A DNA stretch of 64,000 nt, from positions 24,953,939-25,017,938 of the forward strand of contig NC_053413.1 of the NCBI RefSeq assembly GCF_016859285.1, given 5' to 3'. The stretch comes from Xiphias gladius. Lineage: Eukaryota > Chordata > Actinopteri > Istiophoriformes > Xiphiidae. This document shows, piece by piece, positions 45,861 to 58,089 of the stretch. The notes beneath the pieces were generated by a model. That model saw only the letters and a list, made by a program, of their open reading frames with translations, made no database searches and had not been told where the DNA came from. The position numbers were made by a program, and so were the translations under genes. How positions within the stretch are numbered: the stretch's first letter is position 1; every line of letters begins with the position of its first letter.

Positions 45861-48800
45861 TTCCTGTCTTGTACTGTCAGCTGCTCCGGCTTATGTGTAC
45901 CCAGTGCAGCTCCACGTTTTTGCATCTTGTTATCAAATACAGGTATACGTAGGTGCCACCGTTCTTTTCAGACTGGCAAGAATCGACAATGACTTGTCTG
46001 GGCACTCTACTGTAGGTTGGCTCTGGGGACTCCGGGCAGACCAGATGACATCAGACCATCTTTGTGAACCCCTGTCACGGAAATCAAACATTTTCTAAAT
46101 TGGCGCGGTGTCCATGTCCTGTATGATGCTTCAAAGCAGAATGCACCTTGGGCAGCAAAGTAGGTAGTTAAGAGTTAAGAGATTGTCGCCCAGTCACATT
46201 CACTATGTCCACATGCACTACCTCAAAGTTACCACATAGCTTTCACTTACCAAATCTTTACTTGTGCTTGTAAGCCCCATCAAATTATGATGTTTAAACA
46301 AACCCACTGCGGCCCGAGTGCAGTCATGGTACCAAAGCAAACAAATATTGAAAAGTCAGTATACATCACTGTAAAAATGTGTTTTCATAGTGGCCATGCC
46401 AGATGAATGAAAGATTTAATTATTACAGTATGATGCTTGGCCACAGAAATAACCTGGCTCATGATAATAATGGTCATAAATGGTTATATAAGTCCTCTTC
46501 TATTATCCTTTAAGAAATGGGGGATTGTTTTTTGAGTCATGTAAAATAAATTTTGTATATTCAACCTGCCAGTATCATGACTTTTTGACTTTTTCTTTTG
46601 GTGAATATGTTTATTAAAATCATACTATCCATTCCGTTGATATCCGCGTCCTTTTCTTCATCTGCATCCCCCGTCCTGTCTGTTCTGGCAAATTTGAGCC
46701 CCTCTGTTGCGGTTCCTTTTTCTTGTCCTGACCTCCTCTGTGTGACTGATGTTTTTATTGGTGTCCTACTGACTCTGGAGTGATGCGCCTATTACAGAGG
46801 TCACGGAGGTCCGTTAAGGTCCCCCCGCTATGGCTTGACAGCAGAGCTCACGCTGCTCTTCCAAAAAGCATCTTGAAACTAAGTCCATCCTTGTTCCATT
46901 AACTTGCAGTGGAACAAAGATTAACCTCTCCTTTCAAAAACCATTTAAAAAAAAAAATGTTCACAAGAAATAAGTCATGTCCACCCATCAGCCCACCTCC
47001 CTCTTCCCCCTCTTTGCTACAATTTAAATTCGTTCCACCTCATATTCAAACACTCACATGATCCCTTTGCAGAAGTTCCAGATTATATGCATGTCAGTAA
47101 ACGTCCATGGACTGGGGGTGGGGGGGGGGGTAGGGTTGTAGATCGAGTTGCTGTATTGAGTTAAGCGGCTCAGATCGTAGTGTTGCTGTAAGAGGGGAAC
47201 TTAGGGCTTATTATCTGCAATTCAGAGTTATTTACTGTCTAAGCATTTTTGACATGGCTGCAACTCACAAATTAGCTGCAGTCAATACCTCAATAATCTG
47301 GCTGCACTAACAGCACACACACGTACGTCCATAAGATGAAAATGAGAGTGAATGCTTTTTGACAGGACCGTGAAGGCAAAAACTTCAAAGAGAAGAAGAA
47401 TAAGTTGCGATTTGAGAGAAATTACAAAAAAAAGGTTCAGATCAAAACATAAGACACGTCCGGATGATCGTTCTAAGCTAAAGCTCTTGTAAGGGGTCTA
47501 CTAAATTATTGACATCCTGCATATTTACCATATTTTCACACTTGCCAAAGATGCCAAATGATGAGGGGGAAAAAAAACAAACATATTCATCTATTCCCTA
47601 AGTGCTTCAAAGCACCCAAAGTGTAACCTAGACAAACTGAGCCAAATACAAACACTTAAAAAGAATATGATGATGCAGAAGCCAAATGGTGCCGGGCGGC
47701 GCCTGTAACAGGAGGCAGCGAGGGGAGTTTTGAAGAGCCATGCTGGGTTGTTGGCGGTGATGACATTCAAGCCGCGACACAGCTCACCAGGATGCGATTT
47801 AGAGCGTGTACTTCCACCTTCCAAATGATGGCACTTCTAAGAGGTGAAAATAGATCCTTCTGCCTTCTCGCAGAGTTCACAGACTCTTTATTTCTGCTAT
47901 TGAATCATGAAAAAGGTCTTTTTGGCTTTTGGAGCTATGAAGCACATTTAGCTTAGTTTCGGCTTGGTAACAAACCTTCCTCAGCTCATTAAAACAAAGT
48001 TAAAAGTTATAATAATGGTTGTTCTGTGAAAAAAAACAAATCAGTTTGCTAAAATTTTTGGTACGTTTACTTGAACTTAAAAAAAAAAAAAAAAAAAGGT
48101 TTAAAAATTTAATGGTCAAAGCAGCTAAACTCATTTTTCATTACAAGTGTATCATGATATGAACTAAGTCTGACCCAGTTGAGACAAAAAAATGGATAAA
48201 TTACGTAAAACAGTCATATAGCCCATCGGAGACCAGATCTTTCATAAACTGAAGCTGCCCGTCACTTTCACATCCCGTCACGTCCCATTTTGGGAAAGCA
48301 AAATGGGAAAGCTGGGCTGGTTTGTAATGTTCAGGTTCAGCTCCCAGAGCAGCTGACGTGGTCGGTTGACTGAATCCTGATCCGCCCCTGACCGTGAGAT
48401 CTGACCCCTCTGGTGAAACGTACACATATGCATCTCAGAGGAGTACACCAATAAGCGAATTCCTGATTACGCTGTGTGTACGAAGGCCACTGACTGCTCT
48501 GGGAATCATGTTTTTCATTGATTATGTTGTACGTTGATCTCATCCTGGGGGGCTCAGGGAGGAATTCATCCAAACTTTGAAATGAAAACAAACTGGGCTC
48601 CAGCCATGCACTGTGATGGATCCTTGGGAAAACTCGGGTTTCGAGAGCCAACTGGGACACTCAAATTAAACAGCTTTGGAGAAACAATGACAAGAGGTGT
48701 TGACATAGACCTTAATATAACTAAGCAAATAAACCTTTTTTCTTTACTTTAGGTCCAATGCCGAGATATAGCACTACGCAAAATATATAGTTTTCAGTAC

Positions 48801-51229
48801 AAAAGAATGAACACATGCAAATCCTACAATGGAGGTAGGTTACTGCTTTTACTACAAAATTCGCCTGTCTATGCTTATGTATGCAGGCACTGCGTAAAAT
48901 TACTTCCCATTACGTCGGCAAACCCATTGTCTTGTGACGACGTAAAGCAGAGCATCGCCTACTGACGTCAGAACACAAGGTGTGCGGTGCCCCGGACCCG
49001 CCCTTTCCTTCCTCTTTCACACCGTCCGCATTGAAAACTCGATGGCATAATGACGCGCTGCATCGTTTTCAGAGAGAGAAGGAAGGAAGCAGGTCTGCAG
49101 GGAAGACGACATGAAGGACAAATTAGTTTTTTTGAGTGAAAATGCGATCTCAAAAAAGAAAAAAAAAGAAAAAAAAAAAGCTCTAGATAGTGATGTAAGA
49201 ATCGTTGTTGTATGCTAATGTTGAATCATTATCAAAAGAGGTTTTAAACTGTTCATTAACACGTTTTTTTTAAATTTCCTCCTTTGGGTCTCCTGACTAA
49301 AAAATGTGACAAAATTTAGCTCTCCTTTTTCACATAATTTGAATGATTTAAGATAGCACTCAATATAAAAGAAGAGAAGTCGGTTTTCTTTGCTGTAGCT
49401 CTAAATTTCACGGAGTGGAACTCAATCAAAACTGTGCGGAGGAATTAAGGTGCTTAAAACCATAGCTGTGAAAAAAGGTCTAAAGAAGAAAATGTGGTAA
49501 AGCGTAATTTTTTTTTAAATCATTTCACTTTCAATATTTAATCAATGTCCTGAAATTTGACTCTCTCCCTTTCCGCTAAACCTCCCTCTTAATGGAACCT
49601 CCAGCACCGTAGAAGTGTTGTCTGGAAGGGCGAGCTGGCAGACACTAAACTCAGCAATTTATTCATCTGTATGTGCAACCATCTCTTTGTGTCTCTGAGA
49701 ACCTGAAAGGATCTAGAATTCCATGGAGGAGAAATATTCGGGCTTTCGCTCCCTTCCAGTTAGTCCTTATTGGCGTTTCAGTGGACAAGTCATGTGAAAG
49801 GCTTTTTTCCTTTCACCTCCTCAATGCCACGGCCACCAGTTACAGCAGTGCCAGCCCCGGCTTTGTTATTTATCTATTTGTTTAGCTGCTGGAGTTAAAT
49901 GGCTTAGTGACAAATTAGAGTGTAACGATAATGACCGCGATAGTTAACAACGCTCACTTCTCATCGAACAGAGGGGGGAATTTCCAATGCTTCTTTTCTC
50001 TCATTCTTATCCTGACGTTATTTCACACCATCTCAGTGTGAATGACAATTACTGCCCCAATGTGAATGGGAGCTCTGAACTTTGTTTTCTTTCTTTTCTC
50101 TCCTTGGAGTCTTACGTGGCAATCCAGAAACAGAGAGCGGGTTGCGACTGAAGCACACAATGAAGGGGGAGGGGGGAGTTTTTTTTTTTTTTCCTCTCTC
50201 TCTTTTTGAGGAGCAGGCTGAATTTGGAAAAAAAAAAAAAAAAAAAGGGGTCAAGAATCAAAATGGGAATGACATTTGCCATCAGCAGAGGCCTGCTTTA
50301 TGCTGGTCATTGATGCGCCTTTTCACAAAGTTAGCCTGCATTCGGGAGATCTGCATTGCAAATCGGCAGCGCACTGGCCCTTTTCACAAGTGGACAGGCG
50401 GGCCGGGGCATGGTTCCCACACACACCCCATTCGTCATTCCGCTCCCCGACACAAACGCCCAACCCCCCGACTCCCTCCTAGCCTCAGCTCGCCCGAATG
50501 GCTTCTTTCGTGGCTGCGACGGAGGCGACCCAGCTTTCTCCCAGGCTGACTCCCCAGAGCAGGCACACACAGCAGGGGCTTTGTTCCGGCAGCAGGGCCT
50601 GGGGAGGGTCCGGGTCAAGGGGAGGAGACTGACAGCTTTGACAGGCTGTGAGTAAAGGTGTAGTGGGAGCCAAGCGAGTTCCCTCGCACTAAACCGCATG
50701 TTTGTTTGTTTGCTTTCCCTCAGCTTTGCCTTCCGAAACACTGGTGTGTGCGGGGTGTACACAGAGCTTCCATTCTTTGAGACATTAAGGTTCGTGAATG
50801 TGGCTTGTTTAAGCTTTCAGTCATTTGACGTTGTAACACCAACAGGAGCAAAAGTAGTTCATTCTTCAACAAAATGACACAAACTGGATGTTTTTCCATT
50901 TTAAAAATCACTCGACAAATTGAACGTGAAGTGCCGTGGTAGTCATCGTAAAACTCCTTCATGCGTGCATCCTGCATTCACAGGGAACAGGCAAAATAAT
51001 GTGAACCCCTCAGTGACCACGCTTTGACTATCCAGGGACTGAGGGGGAAAAAAAAATCCTCTTGGCTAACTCTGACATATTTACAGTATGTATTAGTGTG
51101 CACCGTCCCTGTTTAAATAAACCTGTGAAACACAATGAGAAAGACACATCCTGAACTGTGGTGCACTCCCGCAGGTGTTTTCATTTATGCTGCCTGATCA
51201 GCCCCTGCTCAGGGCCATGGGTGTGTCAC
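45861..51229. other. Gene-free stretch, several possible conserved elements
   Basis: No gene is supported. A G-rich run lies at 47114-47135. The segments at about 49570-50070 (including 'gaatgacaattactgcccca') and 50240-50420 (including 'gcattcgggagatctgcatt') are non-repetitive and regulatory-looking. A-rich tracts occur near 48083 and 50230. Frames of up to 155 codons around 50.1-50.7 kb overlap on both strands and show no domain. Confidence 0.45.
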
Positions 51230-52005
51230 AAGACCAGCTCTTATGTTAGATTTTTTTTTTTAGATTGTTATAATTTTACAGTTAATTTGACAACTAATTA
51301 ACACATTAAACTTTGAGTAATATGAGCAGGCTGGCTAGTTTTTAAGAGAAGTCTTGCAGCAGAGTTTTGAACAAGCTCATAGAAGAGGATTAAACTGAAA
51401 ACTAGTAGTCCTGAGGACAGGTCTAATCAGGCACCATTAGTGAAAACACCTTTGTGGGTCGACCACGTAAGGCCTTTAAATAACTTCGGAAACCTTCCCC
51501 CCCCCGTTTATATATTTTGCTTTAAAAATTTGCAGAAGAATAATTTCTACATTTATTCAAATAGAATTACAGAACTGGGATTTAGTTCAAGGAAGCTCAA
51601 CTTTAAGTAATGTGATCTGATTGTTTGGTGTTTGAGTTCTGAAGTTGGAGTTGATTTTATTTAAAACAGAGAACTGAGAGTCAAAGTGCATTAAAGTCTA
51701 AACCAGGAAGTTGCAAAGGCTTGAATGTCTTATCTCAATGGCATAAAGTGACAGGATAGGTCTAATTTTCATGATATTTCTGAACTTAAAGAAAAAAAAA
51801 AGAACAGGCCGGTTAACTTTTGAAACCTGATAATTATTATTTTTTTAATCTTCTATCCTTATTTGATTAATCACATTGTAAACCACAGCTTTATATAGAC
51901 TCTGCTGACCTCAAGTGACTTCAACCTGAGCAGAAAGCGCTAATCACCTAGAATAAGTGAAAACACCTGTGTGGGTGGCGGGGCCTTTAACCACAAAGTT
52001 ACAAA
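51230..52005. repeat. Diverged direct repeat pair, probable transposon remnant
   Basis: AGTGAAAACACCTTTGTGGG at 51439-51458 recurs as AGTGAAAACACCTGTGTGGG at 51956-51975. Both are preceded by 'ctaatca' and followed by 'gcctttaa'. The pair lies about 517 bases apart in the same orientation. The segment between is AT-rich with no frame. The family is not recognised. Confidence 0.4.
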
Positions 52006-55000
52006 GGGTGGGTCATTTTAGCGCGTCTTCATTTTAGATCTCCTGCCTTTAGTTCTCCTTCAGCAGCAGGTAGCAGAGTGGCTCCACCTTTATGTTTTAG
52101 GTTTTTAAGATCAGCAGTAGACGACCAACAGGCCTCCGAAGACTGTTGAATCATTTGTCTCCAAGCTGATGGTGCTGACAAAGACAAACAACAGTCACAC
52201 AAACCCGAAAGTGTTAAAACACTTCCGTGCGGTGCATGGAGGGGAAATGTAGCTTTAGCACAGTAAGGAGCGTGAAATAGAAAGTAGGACCTCTGCGCTG
52301 GCCGCACTATTCCCGCCGCCTTTGTCAGAGCTATGACAGATCCGTATTTCCCCACATATCCTCCTCTAACTAGCTAACGTGTAACATCTGTTGGTGAAAT
52401 TAGTACACAGAAGCACAGCCAAAAATGGAGATGTCAGATGACACTGGAAAAATATGCCTGTTAAATGTATTTTGAAGACAGAGACCAGTGGATATGCCAC
52501 ATTTCAAACCTCACATTTCTATATTACGCTTAATTTTCTACAGCCTACGTGCCTGCAGGCTTCCGCTCTTCACTTCTCCAAACAAGTGATATTTAGCAAA
52601 CTGCTGATGTGGGATTTCAGTATGTTTGGTTTAAAAAAAAAAAAAAAAAAACCCTCTTGGTTAGCAATGCTCACTGGCAATGAATCTAATTTCATTCTCT
52701 ATGTAGTCGTCAAGAATTTAAGGCTTATTTTAATGTTGCCTGCCTGAAAGTCAGTTTGAGAAATAGCACCAGGAAAAAAAAGATAGAAATGTGTATGTTC
52801 CTGAATGTTTGTCAGATCCAGTTAACTCGCTTAATTCTGGGTTAGGAAATACAAATGTTTTATCAACAGTCCACCAGATGCTACATGTGTTTTTTCCTTA
52901 GACTACATATACTCATTGAAATGACAAATGTGTCTTTGCCTATTTTTTTTTTTTTTTTTTTTGCTTCAAATGATGAAAGCTTTTGCCCTTCACAAAGCAA
53001 CAACAGTGTCTGAGAGCTCACTTTTAAAAATGACCATAAATTGTAACCTTGTAAAGTCCCCTTTGTCCAGGCTTTTTAATATCAAGAGTTTTATTGCTGG
53101 CCTTGAAATGGTGAGCAGGGTTGGTTGAGTGTAACCGATGTTGAATGGGCTCTAGGTGTTGTGGTAGTCAGTTCCCACCCCCACAACACACTTTCCAGTA
53201 TGCTACATTTGTGGTATTTACAGGGCACATAACCAGCTTAAGAGCATTTTAGGATGAGCTCTACACAAAATAAGAGTAAATTTCTGCATCATCAAGCAGC
53301 GATCGAGGCATCCAAGTTCCCTGTTTCAAGTAAGGCTTTAAGAAATGATGCAAAATCCAACTATGCTAGGGCGTCGGTTTGTACTTGCAGGAACAGTACA
53401 CCAACTAGCTGCGTTTTTAATAGTCACTACGTCGCCAAGCATCTAGCAACGACACGCAAATGATCTTTGCTGTACCACTTCCTCGTGGTAGGTCCTTTTT
53501 TTATAAAGCAGCAAAAAACGTAACATGTTTCAGTGGAAAACAAACCATCAAATCATCAAAAAATTGAATAAATATTAATTAAAAAAAAAAAAAAAAAGGG
53601 GGTTTAAAGACGTTGAAAGAGATGGCACCATGTATCTGTATGGGCTGCTGCCAATTTCCAGTTAAGTTGTTGAAAAAATGATGCCTACACATTGAATATT
53701 TACTTGCCAGTATGCAATGCAACTATACACCATAATAGCTGAGTAAAAAAGCCCCCAGAATACCCCTAAAAAAAAATCTGAGTAAGATCAAGTAATTCGC
53801 ACAGTTGCCTTTGTTTACTTCATCCTTAACAGCAAGGAGGCGAGGATGCAGTAACCCTGGGATGATCATGTAGATGAAATAAAAAAAAAACCCCAAAAAA
53901 ACCACACACTCAAAAGGAAAAATAAGGGCTGAGGTGAGGAGGTGGAGAGGGTTTTTTTTTTTTTTTCCTCCTTGGACTGGGAACCTGATGGGTTTTATAT
54001 CGGCCTGTGTGAAAAGGGAGGCTGCTCAGGGGCCCTTTGTTGGTGCTGCCCCGTCTCTCTGTCTCCGCCTTTATGTTTGGATGCCTTTGAGACAGGACGT
54101 GAAGGTATGTGGCTGGGAGAGGGCAAGCTCAAGGATGAATGGCTTCACGTTTTGGAGTTGTTTTTTAAAGTACAGGGTTTGCTTTCACCCCGTTATGTCC
54201 TCCCCTCCAGGACGCCCCAAAGCAGAGCAGCAGCACTGCTTTGTGGCTGCGTGTGGATTAATTATAAAGGCATCCTGTTGGTCTGTGCATTGGGAATTGG
54301 GACTGAGACACGTGAAGAACTGCAGATATATTGTCAGGTAGATGGATGAATCTAGTGCTTAAACAGTTTGTGGATTGATGGAAAATTAATGGTCACTTTT
54401 GATAATTAAATTGGATCTTTTGGGTTTGTCCTGTTGGTCAGACAACACAAGCAATTTGAAAATGGCCCCCTGGGAGTCTCAAGTCTCTATGTACAATTAT
54501 TTCTGACAAACGATGGATTAATTTATACAATCAAAATAATCAGTAAAGACAGTCATTAGTTCAGGAGATCCATCTAGGAGATCTAGGATCAGGAGAAAAT
54601 GCAAAATAATGTTGTATCATGTGTTGAACACACAATTATTCTACACAAATTTACCACCAGTCATTCCATCATCAAATTTGTTTCACAGTAACCAAATGAA
54701 ACCCAAGACACAACTGAACAATACACTTTAACGTACTTGAAACCAAAAGATAATAAATCTGTGTGCCTGCTTCACAAAACACCATAAGTCAAACACGGAA
54801 CATTTAATTTCCAGTGCAACAGACTGTGTTTCTCATCAGCAGCTAAAGATCTGTTCTGTATCTCAACTTGACTTGAATATGCAACAAAAAAAAAGGGGAG
54901 GGGGCATTGGCAAGGAAATGCAGCAAGACTATTTTTTTTTTTTTTATATAATTCAGTAAGAAGGTGAAAATGAGAATTTCAGTACTTGACAAAACTGAGC

Positions 55001-56670
55001 TTTGGTGTCTCCATTCAGACTCTGTCAAGCGCTTCCCTCTCTGAGCCTCCATGAGACAACTATTAATGAGCAAGCTGATTTCAAAGGCCCTCTGGGTTGG
55101 AGAGACTGCATGTCCGGGCATCTGTGGAAGAAAAAAAAAAAGTTCCATATTGCTCTCTCGCTCTCGCTCTCGCTCTCTCTGTCTCCTCTCTCCCTTCTGA
55201 GAACTGACAGAAGTTTTGACAGTGGCAGTAAATTCACTTCGCAGACCTGCTGGGAGGCAGGGGAGCGCAGCGATCGGAAGGCCTTTCTGCACTTCAAGGA
55301 CCAGAGGCGTCTGCCAGATAGCCTGTCAGGAATACTAAGGCTGATAATAAATTTGCTTTTGCACAGCTGCGGCTGTGAAATGAGCGCGGAGGCACTGGGA
55401 TGGAAGCGACAGCCAGAGGAGACAAATCTGTGAGGCAATTGGTTGGCCTAACTTTTATAGAGGGAGCAATTGTTCAAACAGTGAGGGCAAGGCGAAGAGA
55501 GAAATTTATCACCAGTGCATACTTGGTCACAAATAGATGCCTTTTTCGGTGTCATATAGGTTTTCATTCATACTGAAAGACATCCGGGAATTTTCAGTTA
55601 AGATTTCCCAAACATGGACGAGTCTATTTTGCAGCGCAAAACAGTCGGCCATAACCTATGATGTGTGAGAGAGAGCTCTGACTCGACATGGAAAAATCAG
55701 CCGGATCGCAAAAGTTGGACTGTAAAGAAAAATCCCATCACCGAAAATTAAATTGCAAAAAACTGAGGGGGCAGAACTGGAGATGTTTTTTGTTTTCGTG
55801 CATTTTTCTTCGCCAAAACATGGTGCCTGCGTTACCCACATGGCCATATTTTCGAACACCACTGACACCAGTTTTACAGTGCGTCAGTTACCGGAGTTGC
55901 TTAAGTTTGTGACGGTCTCATCAAAAAGAGAAACCTGGGCTAAGATTCCTTTTTTATAACAGTTCAGTAATACTGTCTAATGCTTCTGTGTAAAATTTGG
56001 AACCCACTGAGAATTACGGCATGCTCTGCACAACCACACAGATTTTAGCCTCCTAAAGCCTCTTCACAGAGACTGTATGGTCGAGTCCCGTGAATCTCAA
56101 CCCCCAACCCCCCCCCCCACTCCACCCCTGCTTGCGCAACACCGAGCAGCAGAGAGCTGAAGGGAACGAGTAGCTGGGGAAGAGGCAGATATTTTTGTCA
56201 GGACTTGGTGGAGACCAAACCAGAGCTAAAAGAAGATTGAATAGGACTTGTACATTCAGGATTGCAATAGAAGGATCCATGGCCATAGCTCCATGGCGGC
56301 TGGGTGTCAGATGTTTACTAAAAATATTATCCATAGCAACTTGATAAGCCAACACTGGGGGCACTGGAATAATGATTGTCTTTTTAAAACAAAACAAAAT
56401 AATAAATAAATGAATAAATAAAATATACACACATACTGCATGGGATGGCATACAGAATTGAAAACAGGGGGGGGAACTTAGATTGGCAGCACCGAAAAAG
56501 AAGGAAAGGGAAAATAAATCCCCAACAAGGCAACAGGCTAAAAGTATGCAAATCCACCGGTATGGTCCTGATGAGCACACGTGCTGATTGCAGGGATCAA
56601 GCTTGCGAACTTGTAGTCGCAGGGTGGTCTTTCTACACACTTCTTCTGCCTCAGGGCCTTTTTGCTCTGT

Positions 56671-56673
<3 letters not shown>
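52006..56673. other. Gene-free stretch, possible conserved noncoding DNA
   Basis: No gene is supported. The segment at about 55010-55460 is non-repetitive apart from the CTCTCG tract and reads like regulatory sequence ('caactattaatgagcaagct', 'ggctgataataaatttgctt'). Homopolymer runs occur near 52633, 52943, 53580 and 53952. Confidence 0.45.
55152..55180. repeat. (CTCTCG)n microsatellite
   Basis: Four to five CT-rich hexamer units. Confidence 0.9.

Positions 56674-56715
<42 letters not shown>
56674..56715. repeat. (GT)n microsatellite
   Basis: About 42 bases of GT repeat. It lies inside the 257-codon minus-strand frame rejected below. Confidence 0.98.
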
Positions 56716-56716
<1 letters not shown>

Positions 56717-58014
56717 AGAATGTACTTCCAAACTCTATGAACTGTCAGTTTGTCAGCATCATTGAGACAAACGCCTGCACAGTTATTGCACTCAGTAAAT
56801 AAAATTGATTCACAATGCAGAGGCAAGTGTTGATGTGTACTTGAATTTTTTTTTTTCTCTAAATATGAAAGAGTAAATGCTCAATAGGATTTTATACAGA
56901 TACACTTCTGAGGCAGGTTATCCTGAGTACATTTTAAGATGTCTGCTCACATCTTTGCAAGAACTGCCTCTCATTCCTTCTCCTCTGTGCTTCCTGTGAT
57001 CCGCCTCTCACAATGTAAAAGAAAGTGATACGTGTCCCTTTGCAACTTCCCTCATCTGAAGCCGTTATTTCCTTTCTTATCACACAAATGCAGTGAGATC
57101 TAGGAGAAATCAGCTCTCCTGGTATCTGCCCCTCTCCCTTTTTCCTTCACTCCCTCGCCCACTTGCTGTCCCTCGCTCCCCCAGCACTCCCCCTCGCACT
57201 GTGTTCCATTTGCTTTGAGCCACTCTGTGCATTAAGACTGGAATTTCAGTAATGTATAAATACATTTGGTCCATTCTCTTCCACAAGCCTTACCCTGCAG
57301 TTCAGGCAGGCCTGGAGTGTCCAGGACCTCCTCGTGAGGCTCCCACGGGAGATACCTGGTGTTTGAAGCCATCTGCCTGGGTATAAAAAAAAACCCTCCA
57401 GTCTGGGGGGTAGAGAAGCGGTGAGGGTGATAGAAAGTTAAAAAGGGAAAGAGTGAGGTAGTGAAGCAGAGATCTGATTTTTACACTTTTCTATTTTTTA
57501 ATTTATAATTCAATAAAAAAAAAAAATTCTTTTTCTTTTTACATTCTCTGCATTTATAATTTATATTTCCCACAGATTTTAGATCAATGATCAATAGCTT
57601 TGTGATTCAGGACATGTCTAAAACATTGGAGAACAAAGGCCCTGTTTTATTTTACACTTAGTCACTTTATGAATTTTGGGCAGATTGGACAGCCATCCAA
57701 CATCCTGGAAAAAAAAACAAAACAACAACTGTAAATGCAACTGTCATCCTACATAAAAAAAAACGCGCCCATAGGTTGTCTGTTTAAGTGTATCGATTAA
57801 CTAGCTAGCTAATTATTCTTCTGGTGTCTTTTGGCAGTTATTAAAAAGCTTTAAGTGCACTACCACCCCCCGCTGGACTGGAGGGGGGGCTGACCCTGAT
57901 TTGCATGTTGCCTGGGAAAAGGAAAAAGGATCGGAGTCACATTTTTGATCAGGCATATTTGGGCTAAGTGAAAGTGACAATGCATTAAGAAGAATGTGGA
58001 TTTTTATCTGGATA
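56716..58014. other. Gene-free stretch, possible conserved element
   Basis: No gene is seen. The segment at about 57000-57380 is non-repetitive and contains 'gcattaagactggaatttca' and 'ccttatttcc'-like words; it is a weak candidate for a conserved element. A-rich runs occur near 57516 and 57710. Confidence 0.4.
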
Positions 58015-58089
58015 TACAGTGGGGTCTGGAAGTCTAAGGCCACATTCCCTTCCACTTGAAGCGGTCTCAGACTTTTGGACCACACTTTA
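58015..58089. mobile_element. 75-bp fold-back MITE with Tc1/mariner-type ends
   Basis: TA at 58015-58016 is followed by CAGTGGGGTCTGGAAGTCTA. The other end, read in reverse complement, begins TAAAGTGTGGTCCAAAAGTC and ends at 58089 with TA. The two arms pair along about 25 bases with few mismatches around a short centre. The 'CAGTGG..AAGTCTGAGACC' ends and TA target sites are typical of Tc1/mariner-derived miniature elements in fish. It has no coding capacity. Confidence 0.7.

Noticed and set aside
52029-52355. 108-codon minus-strand frame in a GC-richer patch
   Set aside because: No family was recognised. A transposase or first exon was considered, but nothing supports either.
53934-54349. 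Two overlapping 135-codon frames on the + strand
   Set aside because: They overlap in different frames, start in a T run and show no recognisable domain or conserved motif.
56053-56826. 257-codon minus-strand frame, the longest in the window
   Set aside because: It reads through the GT microsatellite at 56674-56715 as Thr-His repeats and through a C run near 56108, and shows no domain.
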